Positions 7,502 to 12,796 of a stretch of 12,796 nucleotides of DNA are shown piece by piece. Where the stretch lies: assembly GCA_945637225.1 (NCBI GenBank), contig CALZDE010000038.1, positions 1 through 12,796 of the forward strand. Direction: 5' to 3'. The notes under the pieces are model-generated. The model was not told where the DNA came from and made no database searches. It saw nothing but the letters and a program-made list of their open reading frames with translations. Source of the stretch: an uncultured Selenomonadaceae bacterium (GTDB taxonomy: Bacteria; Bacillota; Negativicutes; Selenomonadales; Selenomonadaceae). The position numbers and the translations under genes were made by a program. Position 1 is the first letter of the stretch; each line of letters begins with the position of its first letter.

Positions 7502-8134
7502 ATGTTTGAGGATTTGAAAAGAGAAGTTTTGCAGGCTGCTTTAGAATCGTATAGGGAAGGACTTTTTGCTGGTACCAGCGGAAATTTAAGCATTTATGAC
7601 AGAAAAAACGGTGTTATGATTATAACACCGACTAATCTGCCATATGAAGGTATGAAGGAAAAAGATTTGGTAGCCATTAATCTGCAGGGCGAAGTGATAG
7701 ATGGTATTCATGCACCATCATCAGAATGGAGGCTTCATGCGGCAGTTTACGCTGCTCGTGAGGACTGTAATGCAGTAGTGCATACCCATTCACCCTATGC
7801 TACAAGTTTTGCGGTAACTCACGAGGAAATACCATTGATTTTAATTGAAATGGTTCCTTTTCTCGGAGGAAATGTAAGGGTAGCGAAATTTGCAATTAAT
7901 GGCACTCCAGAGGTGGGAACCTATGCCGTTGAAGCATTGGAAAAGCGATTTGCCTGCCTGCTGGCTAATCATGGAGCCATGGCTATCGGAGCTGATTTAG
8001 CTAAGGCAAAATTATCAGCGGTTTATCTTGAAGATGCGGCGAAGATATATGCCTTTGCCCGTAATCATGGCGAAGTAAAAATTTTATCTAAAGATGTTGA
8101 ATTAGCCATGCGGAAGAAATACAATTTAGACTGA
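7502..8134 (+). CDS. Class II aldolase/adducin-family protein (fuculose-phosphate aldolase-like)
   Basis: This is a cytoplasmic zinc-dependent aldolase-fold protein of 210 aa, close to the 210-220 aa of L-fuculose-1-phosphate aldolase. The zinc ligands are visible as His94 and His96 in VVHTHSPYA and His157 in LLANHGAM, with the catalytic glutamate Glu75 in SSEWRLH. GTSGNLS (24-30) and ITPTNLPYEG (41-50) form the phosphate and active-site loops. Likely reactions are retro-aldol cleavage of a sugar-1-phosphate such as fuculose-1-phosphate or 5-deoxyribulose-1-phosphate to DHAP and an aldehyde. Related dehydratases and epimerases share the same motifs, so substrate and gene symbol are left open. 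AAAGAAGG (7487-7494) precedes the ATG by seven bases. With 22 bases to the chemoreceptor and no terminator between, both are probably on one transcript. No kinase or isomerase for a sugar pathway is nearby. It ends one base from the convergent exporter gene. Confidence 0.9.
   Translation: MFEDLKREVLQAALESYREGLFAGTSGNLSIYDRKNGVMIITPTNLPYEGMKEKDLVAINLQGEVIDGIHAPSSEWRLHAAVYAAREDCNAVVHTHSPYATSFAVTHEEIPLILIEMVPFLGGNVRVAKFAINGTPEVGTYAVEALEKRFACLLANHGAMAIGADLAKAKLSAVYLEDAAKIYAFARNHGEVKILSKDVELAMRKKYNLD
7603..7630 (-). terminator. Perfect minus-strand terminator inside the aldolase gene
   Basis: CGGTGTTAT (7609-7617) and ATAACACCG (7622-7630) are perfectly complementary over nine pairs with a GATT tetraloop. 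Six A residues at 7603-7608 become six U in a minus-strand transcript, directly after the stem. This is a textbook intrinsic terminator in the minus direction, about 505 bases beyond the exporter stop. The bases also encode a family motif (GVMIITP), so chance cannot be excluded. Confidence 0.65.
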
Positions 8135-8135
8135 T

Positions 8136-8891
8136 TTAGCCTAAAAGGGTCAAAATCTGTTTGCCGATAAGAAGTGCAGTGACAATGATGAAAAGCGGTC
8201 TTACATAGGTAACGCCCTTGGAAATGGCAAATTTTGCACCACAATGAGCACCGATTATCATGGAAATTCCCATAGGTATACCATAGGAGTAATCAACAAT
8301 TCCCTGATAGCAGAAGAGCAGAGTGGCGGCAATGTTGCTGGCAAAATTCAGAGCCTTGGTATTAGCGGTAGCACCTAAAAAATCAAAGCCTATCATGAGG
8401 AAGCCGAAGAGAAGAAAGGAGCCTGTACCTGGACCGAAAAATCCATCGTAAACACCCATGACAAGGGCTAAGAGAAAGCATAAATAAAGCTTGGTGCCTA
8501 CAATTTTTTGTGGTTTGGTATCTCTGTCCCATTCCTTTTTTAAAAGACTGTAAAGGAAAACGACAATCAGCATGACGATGATGAAGGGGCGGAGAAACTC
8601 AGGGGAAACCTGCTGAACAAGCAATACACCCGAAAATGAACCAATCAGCGAAATGGGAAAAAGCTTTTTGACAAGTGATATGTCCATTTTTCCTGAACGG
8701 ATAAAGGCGATAAAGCTGGAGAGAGCACCCATGACCGCTGCTAGTTTATTTGTGCCTAAGACAGTGATAGGCGGAAGTCCTGTACACATGAGAGCTGGTA
8801 TGGAGATAAGTCCGCCACCGCCAACTGCGGCATCGATAAAGGCGGCAATAAAGCCCATAATTAAGAGAAAACCAAGCATATCAAATTCCAT
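8136..8891 (-). CDS. TSUP/TauE-SafE family membrane exporter, YfcA-like
   Basis: This is an inner-membrane protein of 251 aa with about seven or eight hydrophobic segments and two family half-repeats. The first half has FIDAAVGGGGLISIPAL then LGTNKLAAVMG. The second has GVYDGFFGPGTGSFLLFGF, TANTKALNFASN and GAHCGAKFAISKG. This order matches E. coli YfcA more closely than TauE or SafE. TSUP members move sulfonates, sulfite, sulfoacetate or other small organic anions; the substrate here is unknown. GAGGA lies about eight bases before the ATG on the minus strand, and a good promoter lies at 8942-8969. The gene converges on the aldolase with a single base between the stop codons and has no terminator of its own at that point. 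An opposite-strand reading frame at 8653-8913 is a shadow. Confidence 0.92.
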   Translation of the reverse strand: MEFDMLGFLLIMGFIAAFIDAAVGGGGLISIPALMCTGLPPITVLGTNKLAAVMGALSSFIAFIRSGKMDISLVKKLFPISLIGSFSGVLLVQQVSPEFLRPFIIVMLIVVFLYSLLKKEWDRDTKPQKIVGTKLYLCFLLALVMGVYDGFFGPGTGSFLLFGFLMIGFDFLGATANTKALNFASNIAATLLFCYQGIVDYSYGIPMGISMIIGAHCGAKFAISKGVTYVRPLFIIVTALLIGKQILTLLG

Positions 8892-8941
8892 AATAAAATC
8901 CTCATATCATTAATTATTGCTGTTTTGAAATAACATCATTC

Positions 8942-8969
8942 ATTATACCACGAAAAAATTTTATTGCAA
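8942..8969 (-). promoter_or_regulatory. Promoter of the YfcA-like exporter gene
   Basis: On the minus strand, TTGCAA (8964-8969) is separated by 16 bases from TATAAT (8942-8947). TG one base before the -10 gives the extended form TGGTATAAT. The predicted start is near 8935, leaving a leader of about 45 bases. Confidence 0.75.
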
Positions 8970-8981
8970 AGTGAAATAGAT

Positions 8982-9008
8982 ACGCCTTGTGTTATGCAGG
9001 GCGTTTTT
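8982..9008 (+). terminator. Plus-strand terminator between exporter promoter and aspA promoter
   Basis: ACGCCTTG (8982-8989) pairs with CAGGGCGT (8997-9004) through eight pairs with one T-G wobble. The loop is seven bases and TTTTT follows (9004-9008). No plus-strand gene ends just before it; the nearest is the aldolase, about 850 bases upstream across the exporter gene. It would stop plus-strand transcripts from the receptor-aldolase operon that run antisense through the exporter. In the minus direction no T run follows, so it acts one way. Confidence 0.75.
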
Positions 9009-9074
9009 GTATAGAAACATAAGTATATCATATTTGTAAACAATAAAAATATTATGAAAATTAGTAAAAAATGA

Positions 9075-9103
9075 TTGACATCGCATTTTTTTAGTGTTAT
9101 TAT
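9075..9103 (+). promoter_or_regulatory. Strong extended -10 promoter of aspA
   Basis: A perfect TTGACA (9075-9080), a 17-base spacer and TATTAT (9098-9103) with TG one base upstream (TGTTATTAT) form a near-consensus sigma-A promoter. The predicted start is near 9110, giving a leader of about 80 bases. Such strength, together with an operator-like palindrome just downstream, fits repressor control. A second TATAAT at 9116-9121 has no matching -35. Confidence 0.85.
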
Positions 9104-9116
9104 TAATTCAACAAGT

Positions 9117-9149
9117 ATAATGTATACAAAATACATTGTTATACATTAT
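9117..9149 (+). promoter_or_regulatory. Operator-like nested palindromes in the aspA leader
   Basis: ATAATGTAT (9117-9125) and ATACATTAT (9141-9149) are a perfect nine-base inverted repeat with a 15-base spacer. A third copy of the half-site, ATACATT at 9131-9137, makes a tighter palindrome AATGTAT-N5-ATACATT (9119-9137). It also repeats directly ten bases from the last half-site, one helical turn. TGTATACA (9121-9128) is itself palindromic. The array covers about +7 to +39, where a repressor would block transcription. The regulator is unknown; GntR-like sites have a similar GTATAC core. Confidence 0.55.
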
Positions 9150-9173
9150 CAGAGCACGGCAAAATAAAAAAGG

Positions 9174-9181
9174 AAAAGGGG
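9174..9181 (+). promoter_or_regulatory. Ribosome binding site fixing the aspA start
   Basis: AAAAGGGG at 9174-9181 stands eight bases before ATG 9190. The frame is open further upstream to a TTG at 9136, but that start would lie before the ribosome site and inside the operator, and the family N-terminus begins at MRIEHDFLGE. Confidence 0.8.
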
Positions 9182-9189
9182 AATTTAAA

Positions 9190-10593
9190 ATGAGAATTGA
9201 ACATGATTTTTTAGGTGAGTTAGAGGTTCCAGATAATGCATACTATGGTGTGCAGACCATGCGTGCTATGGACAACTTCCGCATTACAGGTCAGACACTG
9301 GACCACGATTTTATCAAGGCATTGGCTATGGTAAAGAAGGCAGCTGCACTGGCTAATATGAGCACTGGACGTATGAAGAAGGAGGTTGGCGAGGCATTAG
9401 TTAAGGCCGCTGATGAGATTATCGCTGGCAACCTGCTGGATCAGTTCCCTATTGACCCTATTCAGGGTGGTGCTGGTACTTCCGTTAATATGAATATGAA
9501 CGAGGTTCTTTGCAACCGTGCATTGGAGATTATTGGTCAGCCAAAGGGACGTTATGACATTATTTCTCCTAATAACGATGCAAACATGGCTCAGTCCACC
9601 AATGATGCTTTCCCAACTGCTATTAAGGTCTGCATCAGCATGAAGGCTAAACGTCTGGAGGCTGCTCTCAATAGAGTTGCTGGTGAGCTGGAAAAGAAGG
9701 CTGTTGAGTATCGTCATATTGTAAAGATGGGCCGTACTCATTTACAGGATGCAGTTCCATTGACACTTGGACAGGAAATGGGTTCTTATGCTTCCGCAAT
9801 TCGTCGCAGTCTTGACCGTCTGAATTTTGCAGTAAAGGCAATTCACACCATGAACATGGGCGGTACTGCTGTAGGTACTGGACTGAATGCTGAACCTGCA
9901 TATATTTCTGCTGTAGAAACCTACCTCTGTGAGATTACTGGTGAGCGTTTTAAAACTGCATCAAATATGATTGACGCTACTAATAACACGGATTGCTTTG
10001 CTGATGTTTCCGCTAACATGAAGAATACAGCACTGGTACTCATTAAGATGGCTAACGATTTCCGTATGATGGCTTCCGGCCCACGCTGTGGTTATTATGA
10101 GCTGTTACTTCCTAAACGTCAGCCAGGTTCCTCTATTATGCCAGGCAAGGTAAATCCTGTTATTGCAGAGGTTCTTGACCAGACATGTTACCTTGTAATC
10201 GGTAATGACCTCGCTGTTACTATGGCAGTAGAGAATGGCCAGTTTGAGCTGAATGTTATGGAGCCTACCATTGCATTCTGTATCTTCCATTCTATGGAAT
10301 ATCTGACCAATGCACTTCATACCTTCGTAGATAAGCTTCTCATTGGCCTCCAGCCAAATACTGAGCAGTGCAAAAAGTGGGTAGAAAATTCTGTTGGTAT
10401 AGTAACTGCACTTCTGCCACATATCGGTTATGAGCAGTCAGCAGCTCTTGCGAAGGAAGCATATAACCACAATCGTCCTATTCGTGAGGTTATCCTTGAG
10501 CAGGGTCTGCTTGAAGAGGATAAGCTGAACCACATTCTCTCTGCTGAACAGATGACTACTCCAGGTATCGCAGGTGCGGATCTTTTAAAATAA
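9190..10593 (+). CDS. aspA: Aspartate ammonia-lyase (aspartase)
   Basis: This cytoplasmic homotetrameric enzyme reversibly converts L-aspartate to fumarate and ammonia. The 467 aa match aspartases (about 465-480). The superfamily signature GSSIMPGKVNPV lies at 313-324, with the catalytic serine at 314 or 315 in the mobile SS loop. Other conserved blocks are GGAGTSVNMNMNEV (93-106), STNDAFPTA (136-144) and GRTHLQDAVPLTLGQE (181-196). Fumarase C shares these blocks, but the N-terminus (RIEHDFLGELEVPDNAYYGVQT) is the aspartase type, and the adjacent Dcu transporter supports aspartase. Codon use is as strongly biased as in glmS and guaB, fitting its near-consensus promoter. The product fumarate can serve as terminal electron acceptor and leave as succinate through the downstream exchanger. 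There are 116 bases to dcuA and no strong terminator between, so cotranscription is likely. Confidence 0.95.
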   Translation: MRIEHDFLGELEVPDNAYYGVQTMRAMDNFRITGQTLDHDFIKALAMVKKAAALANMSTGRMKKEVGEALVKAADEIIAGNLLDQFPIDPIQGGAGTSVNMNMNEVLCNRALEIIGQPKGRYDIISPNNDANMAQSTNDAFPTAIKVCISMKAKRLEAALNRVAGELEKKAVEYRHIVKMGRTHLQDAVPLTLGQEMGSYASAIRRSLDRLNFAVKAIHTMNMGGTAVGTGLNAEPAYISAVETYLCEITGERFKTASNMIDATNNTDCFADVSANMKNTALVLIKMANDFRMMASGPRCGYYELLLPKRQPGSSIMPGKVNPVIAEVLDQTCYLVIGNDLAVTMAVENGQFELNVMEPTIAFCIFHSMEYLTNALHTFVDKLLIGLQPNTEQCKKWVENSVGIVTALLPHIGYEQSAALAKEAYNHNRPIREVILEQGLLEEDKLNHILSAEQMTTPGIAGADLLK

Positions 10594-10641
10594 GCTGTTA
10601 ATCTATACTTGTGCAACATAGTGAATTATAGGTAATATCTG

Positions 10642-10674
10642 AGGGGATCTGGTAAGGGTGCTGGGTCCCTTTTA
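10642..10674 (+). other. Weak alternative hairpins between aspA and dcuA
   Basis: CCCT (10667-10670) can pair either with AGGG at 10642-10645, extended imperfectly, or with AGGG inside AAGGG at 10654-10658, and is followed by TTTTATA. Both stems are short. This could be a leaky terminator that lowers dcuA relative to aspA, or an mRNA processing site. A weak possible promoter, TTGTGC (10609-10614) with TAATAT (10633-10638), lies upstream. Neither is certain. Confidence 0.3.
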
Positions 10675-10709
10675 TACTGTTATAGGGTTTTGAGTAAAGG
10701 GGAATTCAT

Positions 10710-12062
10710 ATGGATATTATGTTTATTGTACAGGTGATAATCCTTTTAGGATCAATTTTTATAGGCATTCGTTTTGGCGGCATTGCGATTGGATATGCTG
10801 GCGGCTTAGGTGTAATTCTCTTAGGCTTAGGCTGTGGGATGTTTGTAGATACTAAGATGATTCCATGGGATGTTGTATTGATTATCATGGCTGTTATTGC
10901 AGCTATTTCTGCCATGCAGTTGGCTGGCGGTCTTGATTACATGGTAAAAATTGCTGAGAAAATTCTTAGAAAAAATCCAAAGCATATTAATTTTTTAGCA
11001 CCAACAGTTACTTATTTTCTGACCATTTTGGCAGGTACTGGACATACTGCATTTTCCATGATGCCTGTAATTGTTGAGGTCGCTAAGGAACAGGGAATTA
11101 AACCAAAGGCACCGCTTTCTATTGCAGTTGTATCGAGTCAGATTGCTATTACTGCAAGTCCGGTGTCTGCGGCGGTAGTTTATCTTTCAGGTGTACTTGA
11201 ACCATTTGGCTGGAGCTATCCTGCACTGTTAGCTGTCTGGATTCCAACTACCTATATTGGCTGTATGATTACTGCGTTTATTATAACTAAGATTACCGAT
11301 CTTGACCTTTCCAAAGACCCTGTATATCTGGAGAGACTCAAGCAGGGGCTTGTTACTCCGCCAAAGGGTGCCAAGAACATGACTATTACCAAAGAAGGCA
11401 AGCTGTCTGTTCTCATATTTGTAGTAGGTGTAATTTTTATTGTTTTATATGCTACTGCAATTTCCAAGATTGGTGGCAAGCCAGTATTGGTTGAGCATGT
11501 AATGGTTAATAGAGACTCCGCTATAATTGGTACCATGCTGACAATAGCGACTCTTATCAGCTGGTTTTGCAAGATTCAGGTTAGTAAGATTACTGAAACC
11601 AGCGTATTCAAGAGTGGTATGGTAGCGTCTGTATGTGTAATCGGTGTGGCATGGCTGGGTACTGTATTTGTAAATGGCTATACTACTCAGATTAAGGAGC
11701 TGTCTGAACAGTGGGTAACAGCTATTCCTGCTTTGCTGGCTGTAGTTTACTTCTTTGCGGCTATGCTTCTGTACAGTCAGGCGGCTACTGCAAAGGCAAT
11801 CACTCCAGTAGTTGTCACTGCATTGGGAATTACTGCGGCAGACCCTCACAATGCTTATATGATCGTTGCAAGCTTTGCGGCTGTATCTGCATTATTTGTA
11901 TTGCCAACTTATCCAACCTTATTAGGTGCGGTGCATATGGATGATACCGGTACTACCCGTATTGGCAAATATGTTTTTAATCATGCATTCTTCCTGCCAG
12001 GTATTTTGGCGATTGGCATATCCGTTGGACTGGCATTCGTTATGACTGGTATTATGGGCTGA
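10710..12062 (+). CDS. dcuA: Anaerobic C4-dicarboxylate transporter, DcuA type
   Basis: This is an inner-membrane exchanger of 450 aa with about ten or more hydrophobic segments. Dcu proteins exchange or take up aspartate, fumarate, malate and succinate under anaerobic conditions. It reads closer to E. coli DcuA than DcuB: MAVIAAISAMQLAGGLDY, NPKHINFLAP, TYFLTILAGTGH, QIAITASPVSAAVVYLS, LLYSQAATAKA, LPTYPTLLGAV and MDDTGTTRIGKYVFNH all follow the DcuA pattern. AAAGGGG (10696-10702) precedes the ATG by seven bases. Placement behind aspA mirrors the aspA-dcuA pair of enterobacteria and suggests aspartate-succinate exchange, with aspartate deaminated to fumarate inside. The regulatory role known for DcuB cannot be inferred here. 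A strong terminator ends the operon at 12079. Substrate preference between aspartate and fumarate is inference from family resemblance. Confidence 0.95.
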   Translation: MDIMFIVQVIILLGSIFIGIRFGGIAIGYAGGLGVILLGLGCGMFVDTKMIPWDVVLIIMAVIAAISAMQLAGGLDYMVKIAEKILRKNPKHINFLAPTVTYFLTILAGTGHTAFSMMPVIVEVAKEQGIKPKAPLSIAVVSSQIAITASPVSAAVVYLSGVLEPFGWSYPALLAVWIPTTYIGCMITAFIITKITDLDLSKDPVYLERLKQGLVTPPKGAKNMTITKEGKLSVLIFVVGVIFIVLYATAISKIGGKPVLVEHVMVNRDSAIIGTMLTIATLISWFCKIQVSKITETSVFKSGMVASVCVIGVAWLGTVFVNGYTTQIKELSEQWVTAIPALLAVVYFFAAMLLYSQAATAKAITPVVVTALGITAADPHNAYMIVASFAAVSALFVLPTYPTLLGAVHMDDTGTTRIGKYVFNHAFFLPGILAIGISVGLAFVMTGIMG

Positions 12063-12078
12063 TAAAAAATAATCAAAT

Positions 12079-12116
12079 AAGGCTATCACATACTAAGCGG
12101 TGTGATGGCCTTTTTT
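12079..12116 (+). terminator. Strong intrinsic terminator after dcuA
   Basis: AAGGCTATCACA (12079-12090) pairs with TGTGATGGCCTT (12101-12112) over twelve pairs with one wobble. The loop is ten bases and a T run covers 12111-12116. It begins 17 bases after the dcuA stop. Confidence 0.93.
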
Positions 12117-12123
12117 ATATACA

Positions 12124-12151
12124 TAAAAAAAGCCCCATAAAAGGAGCTTTT
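12124..12151 (-). terminator. Minus-strand terminator of the toxin-antitoxin operon
   Basis: Read on the minus strand, AAAAGCTCC (12151-12143) pairs with GGGGCTTTT (12136-12128) with one wobble and a six-base loop, and the T run continues to about 12124. It begins four bases after the toxin stop. Only a few bases separate it from the dcuA terminator of the opposite strand, so the two operons are well insulated. Confidence 0.85.
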
Positions 12152-12154
12152 CTT

Positions 12155-12415
12155 TTAGTCATCATAATGACCTTTACATTGTATTATTTTTAATATATTA
12201 TTATCAAGTTTATATACAAGACGATTTGTTTTATCTATTCTTCGGCTGTACCAGTTTCCGTCAACATATTTAAGCTTTTCAGCCTTGCCAATACCCTGGC
12301 TTCCGTTTCGCTGTATATCTTTTATGATTTCATTTATCCTTTTTAGTGTTTTTTTATCTTGTGACTGCCAATAGAGATAATCAGCCCAAGCTTCAGAATC
12401 CCATGCTATAATCAT
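12155..12415 (-). CDS. yoeB: Toxin, Txe/YoeB-family mRNA interferase
   Basis: This is a small basic ribosome-dependent endoribonuclease of the RelE/ParE superfamily, 86 aa against 84 in E. coli YoeB. The YoeB catalytic residues keep their E. coli numbers: Glu46 in KAEKL, Arg65 in TNRLVY, and His83-Tyr84 in GHYDD near the C-terminus. IIAWDSEAWADYLYWQ, INEIIKDI and WYSRRI are typical of the family. All catalytic positions are intact, so the toxin is predicted active. Its ATG shares one base with the antitoxin stop (TAATG), with GAGG a few bases upstream inside the antitoxin gene, so translation is coupled. Such toxins cut mRNA at the ribosomal A site when the antitoxin is degraded. Confidence 0.93.
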   Translation of the reverse strand: MIIAWDSEAWADYLYWQSQDKKTLKRINEIIKDIQRNGSQGIGKAEKLKYVDGNWYSRRIDKTNRLVYKLDNNILKIIQCKGHYDD

Positions 12416-12678
12416 TACTCTGCCTCTATCAAATCATGAGTTTCAAAAACACCTGAGTCCATTCGCTGGGCGGCTGCTCTTAAATGTTTTAGATTGCTTT
12501 CGTTGTAAAATGGATCTTTGGCGGCTACTTGAAAAGGTATAGCTCTGTCATTAACTAATCTTTTTATAAAAATAGTTATAGCTGAGGACATGGTAAGCCC
12601 CATTTCTTCACAAATAATTTCTGCCTGATGTTTTAAGTCTGCATCGAGACGTAATGTTACTGTTCCAGTCATAGCCAT
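12415..12678 (-). CDS. Antitoxin, RelB/DinJ family
   Basis: This is the antitoxin of the module, 87 aa. The N-terminal half (VTLRLDADLKHQAE to IFIKRLVND) is a ribbon-helix-helix DNA-binding and dimerisation domain of RelB/DinJ type. The C-terminal part (about 56-87, with FYNESNLKHLRAAAQ and ETHDLIE) resembles the toxin-wrapping tail seen in antitoxins that pair with YoeB/Txe toxins. ATG 12678 is chosen because AAGGAGA lies seven bases before it. An upstream in-frame TTG at 12696 precedes the ribosome site and is unlikely. The gene overlaps the toxin ATG by one base. The protein should bind the phased repeats over its own promoter, alone or with toxin. YoeB is classically partnered by YefM (Phd fold), so this pairing is a mixed type. 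Confidence 0.9.
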   Translation of the reverse strand: MAMTGTVTLRLDADLKHQAEIICEEMGLTMSSAITIFIKRLVNDRAIPFQVAAKDPFYNESNLKHLRAAAQRMDSGVFETHDLIEAE

Positions 12679-12685
12679 AATATCA

Positions 12686-12692
12686 TCTCCTT
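12686..12692 (-). promoter_or_regulatory. Ribosome binding site of the antitoxin gene
   Basis: AAGGAGA on the minus strand ends seven bases before ATG 12678. A second ATG at 12672 (MTGTV) is possible but at 13 bases is less well spaced. Confidence 0.85.
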
Positions 12693-12698
12693 GCAAGT

Positions 12699-12723
12699 AT
12701 TGTAATACAATGCTAATACAATG
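12699..12723 (-). repeat. Phased repeats over the toxin-antitoxin promoter (autoregulatory operator)
   Basis: On the plus strand, TAATACAATG occurs at 12703-12712 and again at 12714-12723, an exact ten-base direct repeat with an 11-base period. The first copy is half of a perfect palindrome, ATTGTA-A-TACAAT (12699-12711), that covers the -10 box. Sites on one face of the helix, spaced by one turn, suit cooperative binding of ribbon-helix-helix dimers. Confidence 0.7.
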
Positions 12724-12727
12724 TCAA
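12699..12727 (-). promoter_or_regulatory. Consensus promoter of the toxin-antitoxin operon
   Basis: On the minus strand a perfect TTGACA (12727-12722) is followed by 17 bases and TACAAT (12704-12699). The -10 matches five of six consensus bases. The predicted start is near 12692, so the leader before the ATG is very short. Confidence 0.88.
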
Positions 12728-12761
12728 GATTTTATAGATAAATAAATTTGAAAATAAAAGT

Positions 12762-12792
12762 CAAAAAGTCGAAAATAATCCTTGACTTTTTG
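12762..12792. other. AT-rich inverted repeat at the right edge
   Basis: CAAAAAGTC (12762-12770) and GACTTTTTG (12784-12792) pair over nine bases with a 13-base loop. AAAAGTC also occurs as a direct copy at 12756-12762. On the minus strand the stem is followed by more T-rich sequence, so it may terminate a gene lying to the right. The GC content is low and no gene is visible, so the role is uncertain. I see nothing else between 12728 and the window end. Confidence 0.4.
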
Positions 12793-12796
12793 TCTT

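Noticed and set aside
8128..8160. Bidirectional terminator at the aldolase/exporter junction
   Set aside because: Only a four-base TTTA/TAAA match and imperfect GATTT/AAATC pairing occur, with no G-C stem or T run.
8653..8913. 86-residue plus-strand frame opposite the exporter gene
   Set aside because: It is antisense to conserved TSUP motifs, lacks a ribosome site and is Pro/Ile/Lys-biased as expected of a shadow.
8936..9136. 66-residue hydrophobic minus-strand frame between the exporter and aspA
   Set aside because: It covers the aspA promoter, the operator and a terminator, and its composition is that of AT-rich noncoding sequence.
9136..9189. TTG start giving an 18-residue extension of aspartase
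   Set aside because: It lies inside the operator and before the ribosome site; aspartases begin at the MRIEHDF segment.
12679..12696. TTG start adding six residues to the antitoxin
   Set aside because: The Shine-Dalgarno sequence lies downstream of this codon.

Overview
The window reads as chromosomal DNA of a low-to-moderate GC, anaerobic, probably motile member of the Firmicutes, plausibly Negativicutes. The support is indirect: strong AGGAGG-like ribosome sites, hairpin plus T-run terminators, sigma-A-type promoters, a chemotaxis receptor, and a paired aspartase and anaerobic C4-dicarboxylate exchanger. No rRNA or other lineage marker is present, so the genus is open. There are ten complete protein genes. 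I see no tRNA, rRNA, CRISPR array, prophage or insertion sequence.

Positions 1-3541 hold two housekeeping genes, each followed by a clear terminator. glmS makes glucosamine-6-phosphate for the cell wall. guaB encodes IMP dehydrogenase for guanine nucleotides and is of the unusual subtype known from the protozoan Tritrichomonas foetus. Positions 3549-5643 hold a two-component system (OmpR-type regulator and overlapping sensor kinase) with its own terminator. Positions 5734-8134 hold a transmembrane chemoreceptor followed 22 bases later by a class II aldolase.

The aldolase meets a YfcA-like (TSUP/TauE family) membrane exporter tail to tail with one base between the stop codons and no terminator at the junction. 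The nearest good terminators lie well beyond it on each side: a minus-strand one inside the aldolase gene (7603-7630) and a plus-strand one just past the exporter promoter (8982-9008). This predicts long, mutually antisense 3' ends, and it is the most interesting structural feature of the window.

Positions 9075-12116 form a C4 module: a near-consensus extended promoter, a palindromic operator-like site in the leader, aspA (aspartate to fumarate and ammonia), dcuA (exchange of aspartate or fumarate for succinate), and a strong terminator. Together they would support fumarate respiration fed by aspartate, and ammonium supply. On the minus strand, 12155-12727 holds a complete toxin-antitoxin operon: a RelB/DinJ-type antitoxin and a YoeB-type toxin, with a consensus promoter overlapped by phased repeats and a terminator. 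The right edge has an AT-rich inverted repeat that may end a gene outside the window. I found no convincing wholly new system. The best leads are the convergent overlap, the aspA leader operator, and a 13-base motif shared by the aspA and response-regulator leaders.
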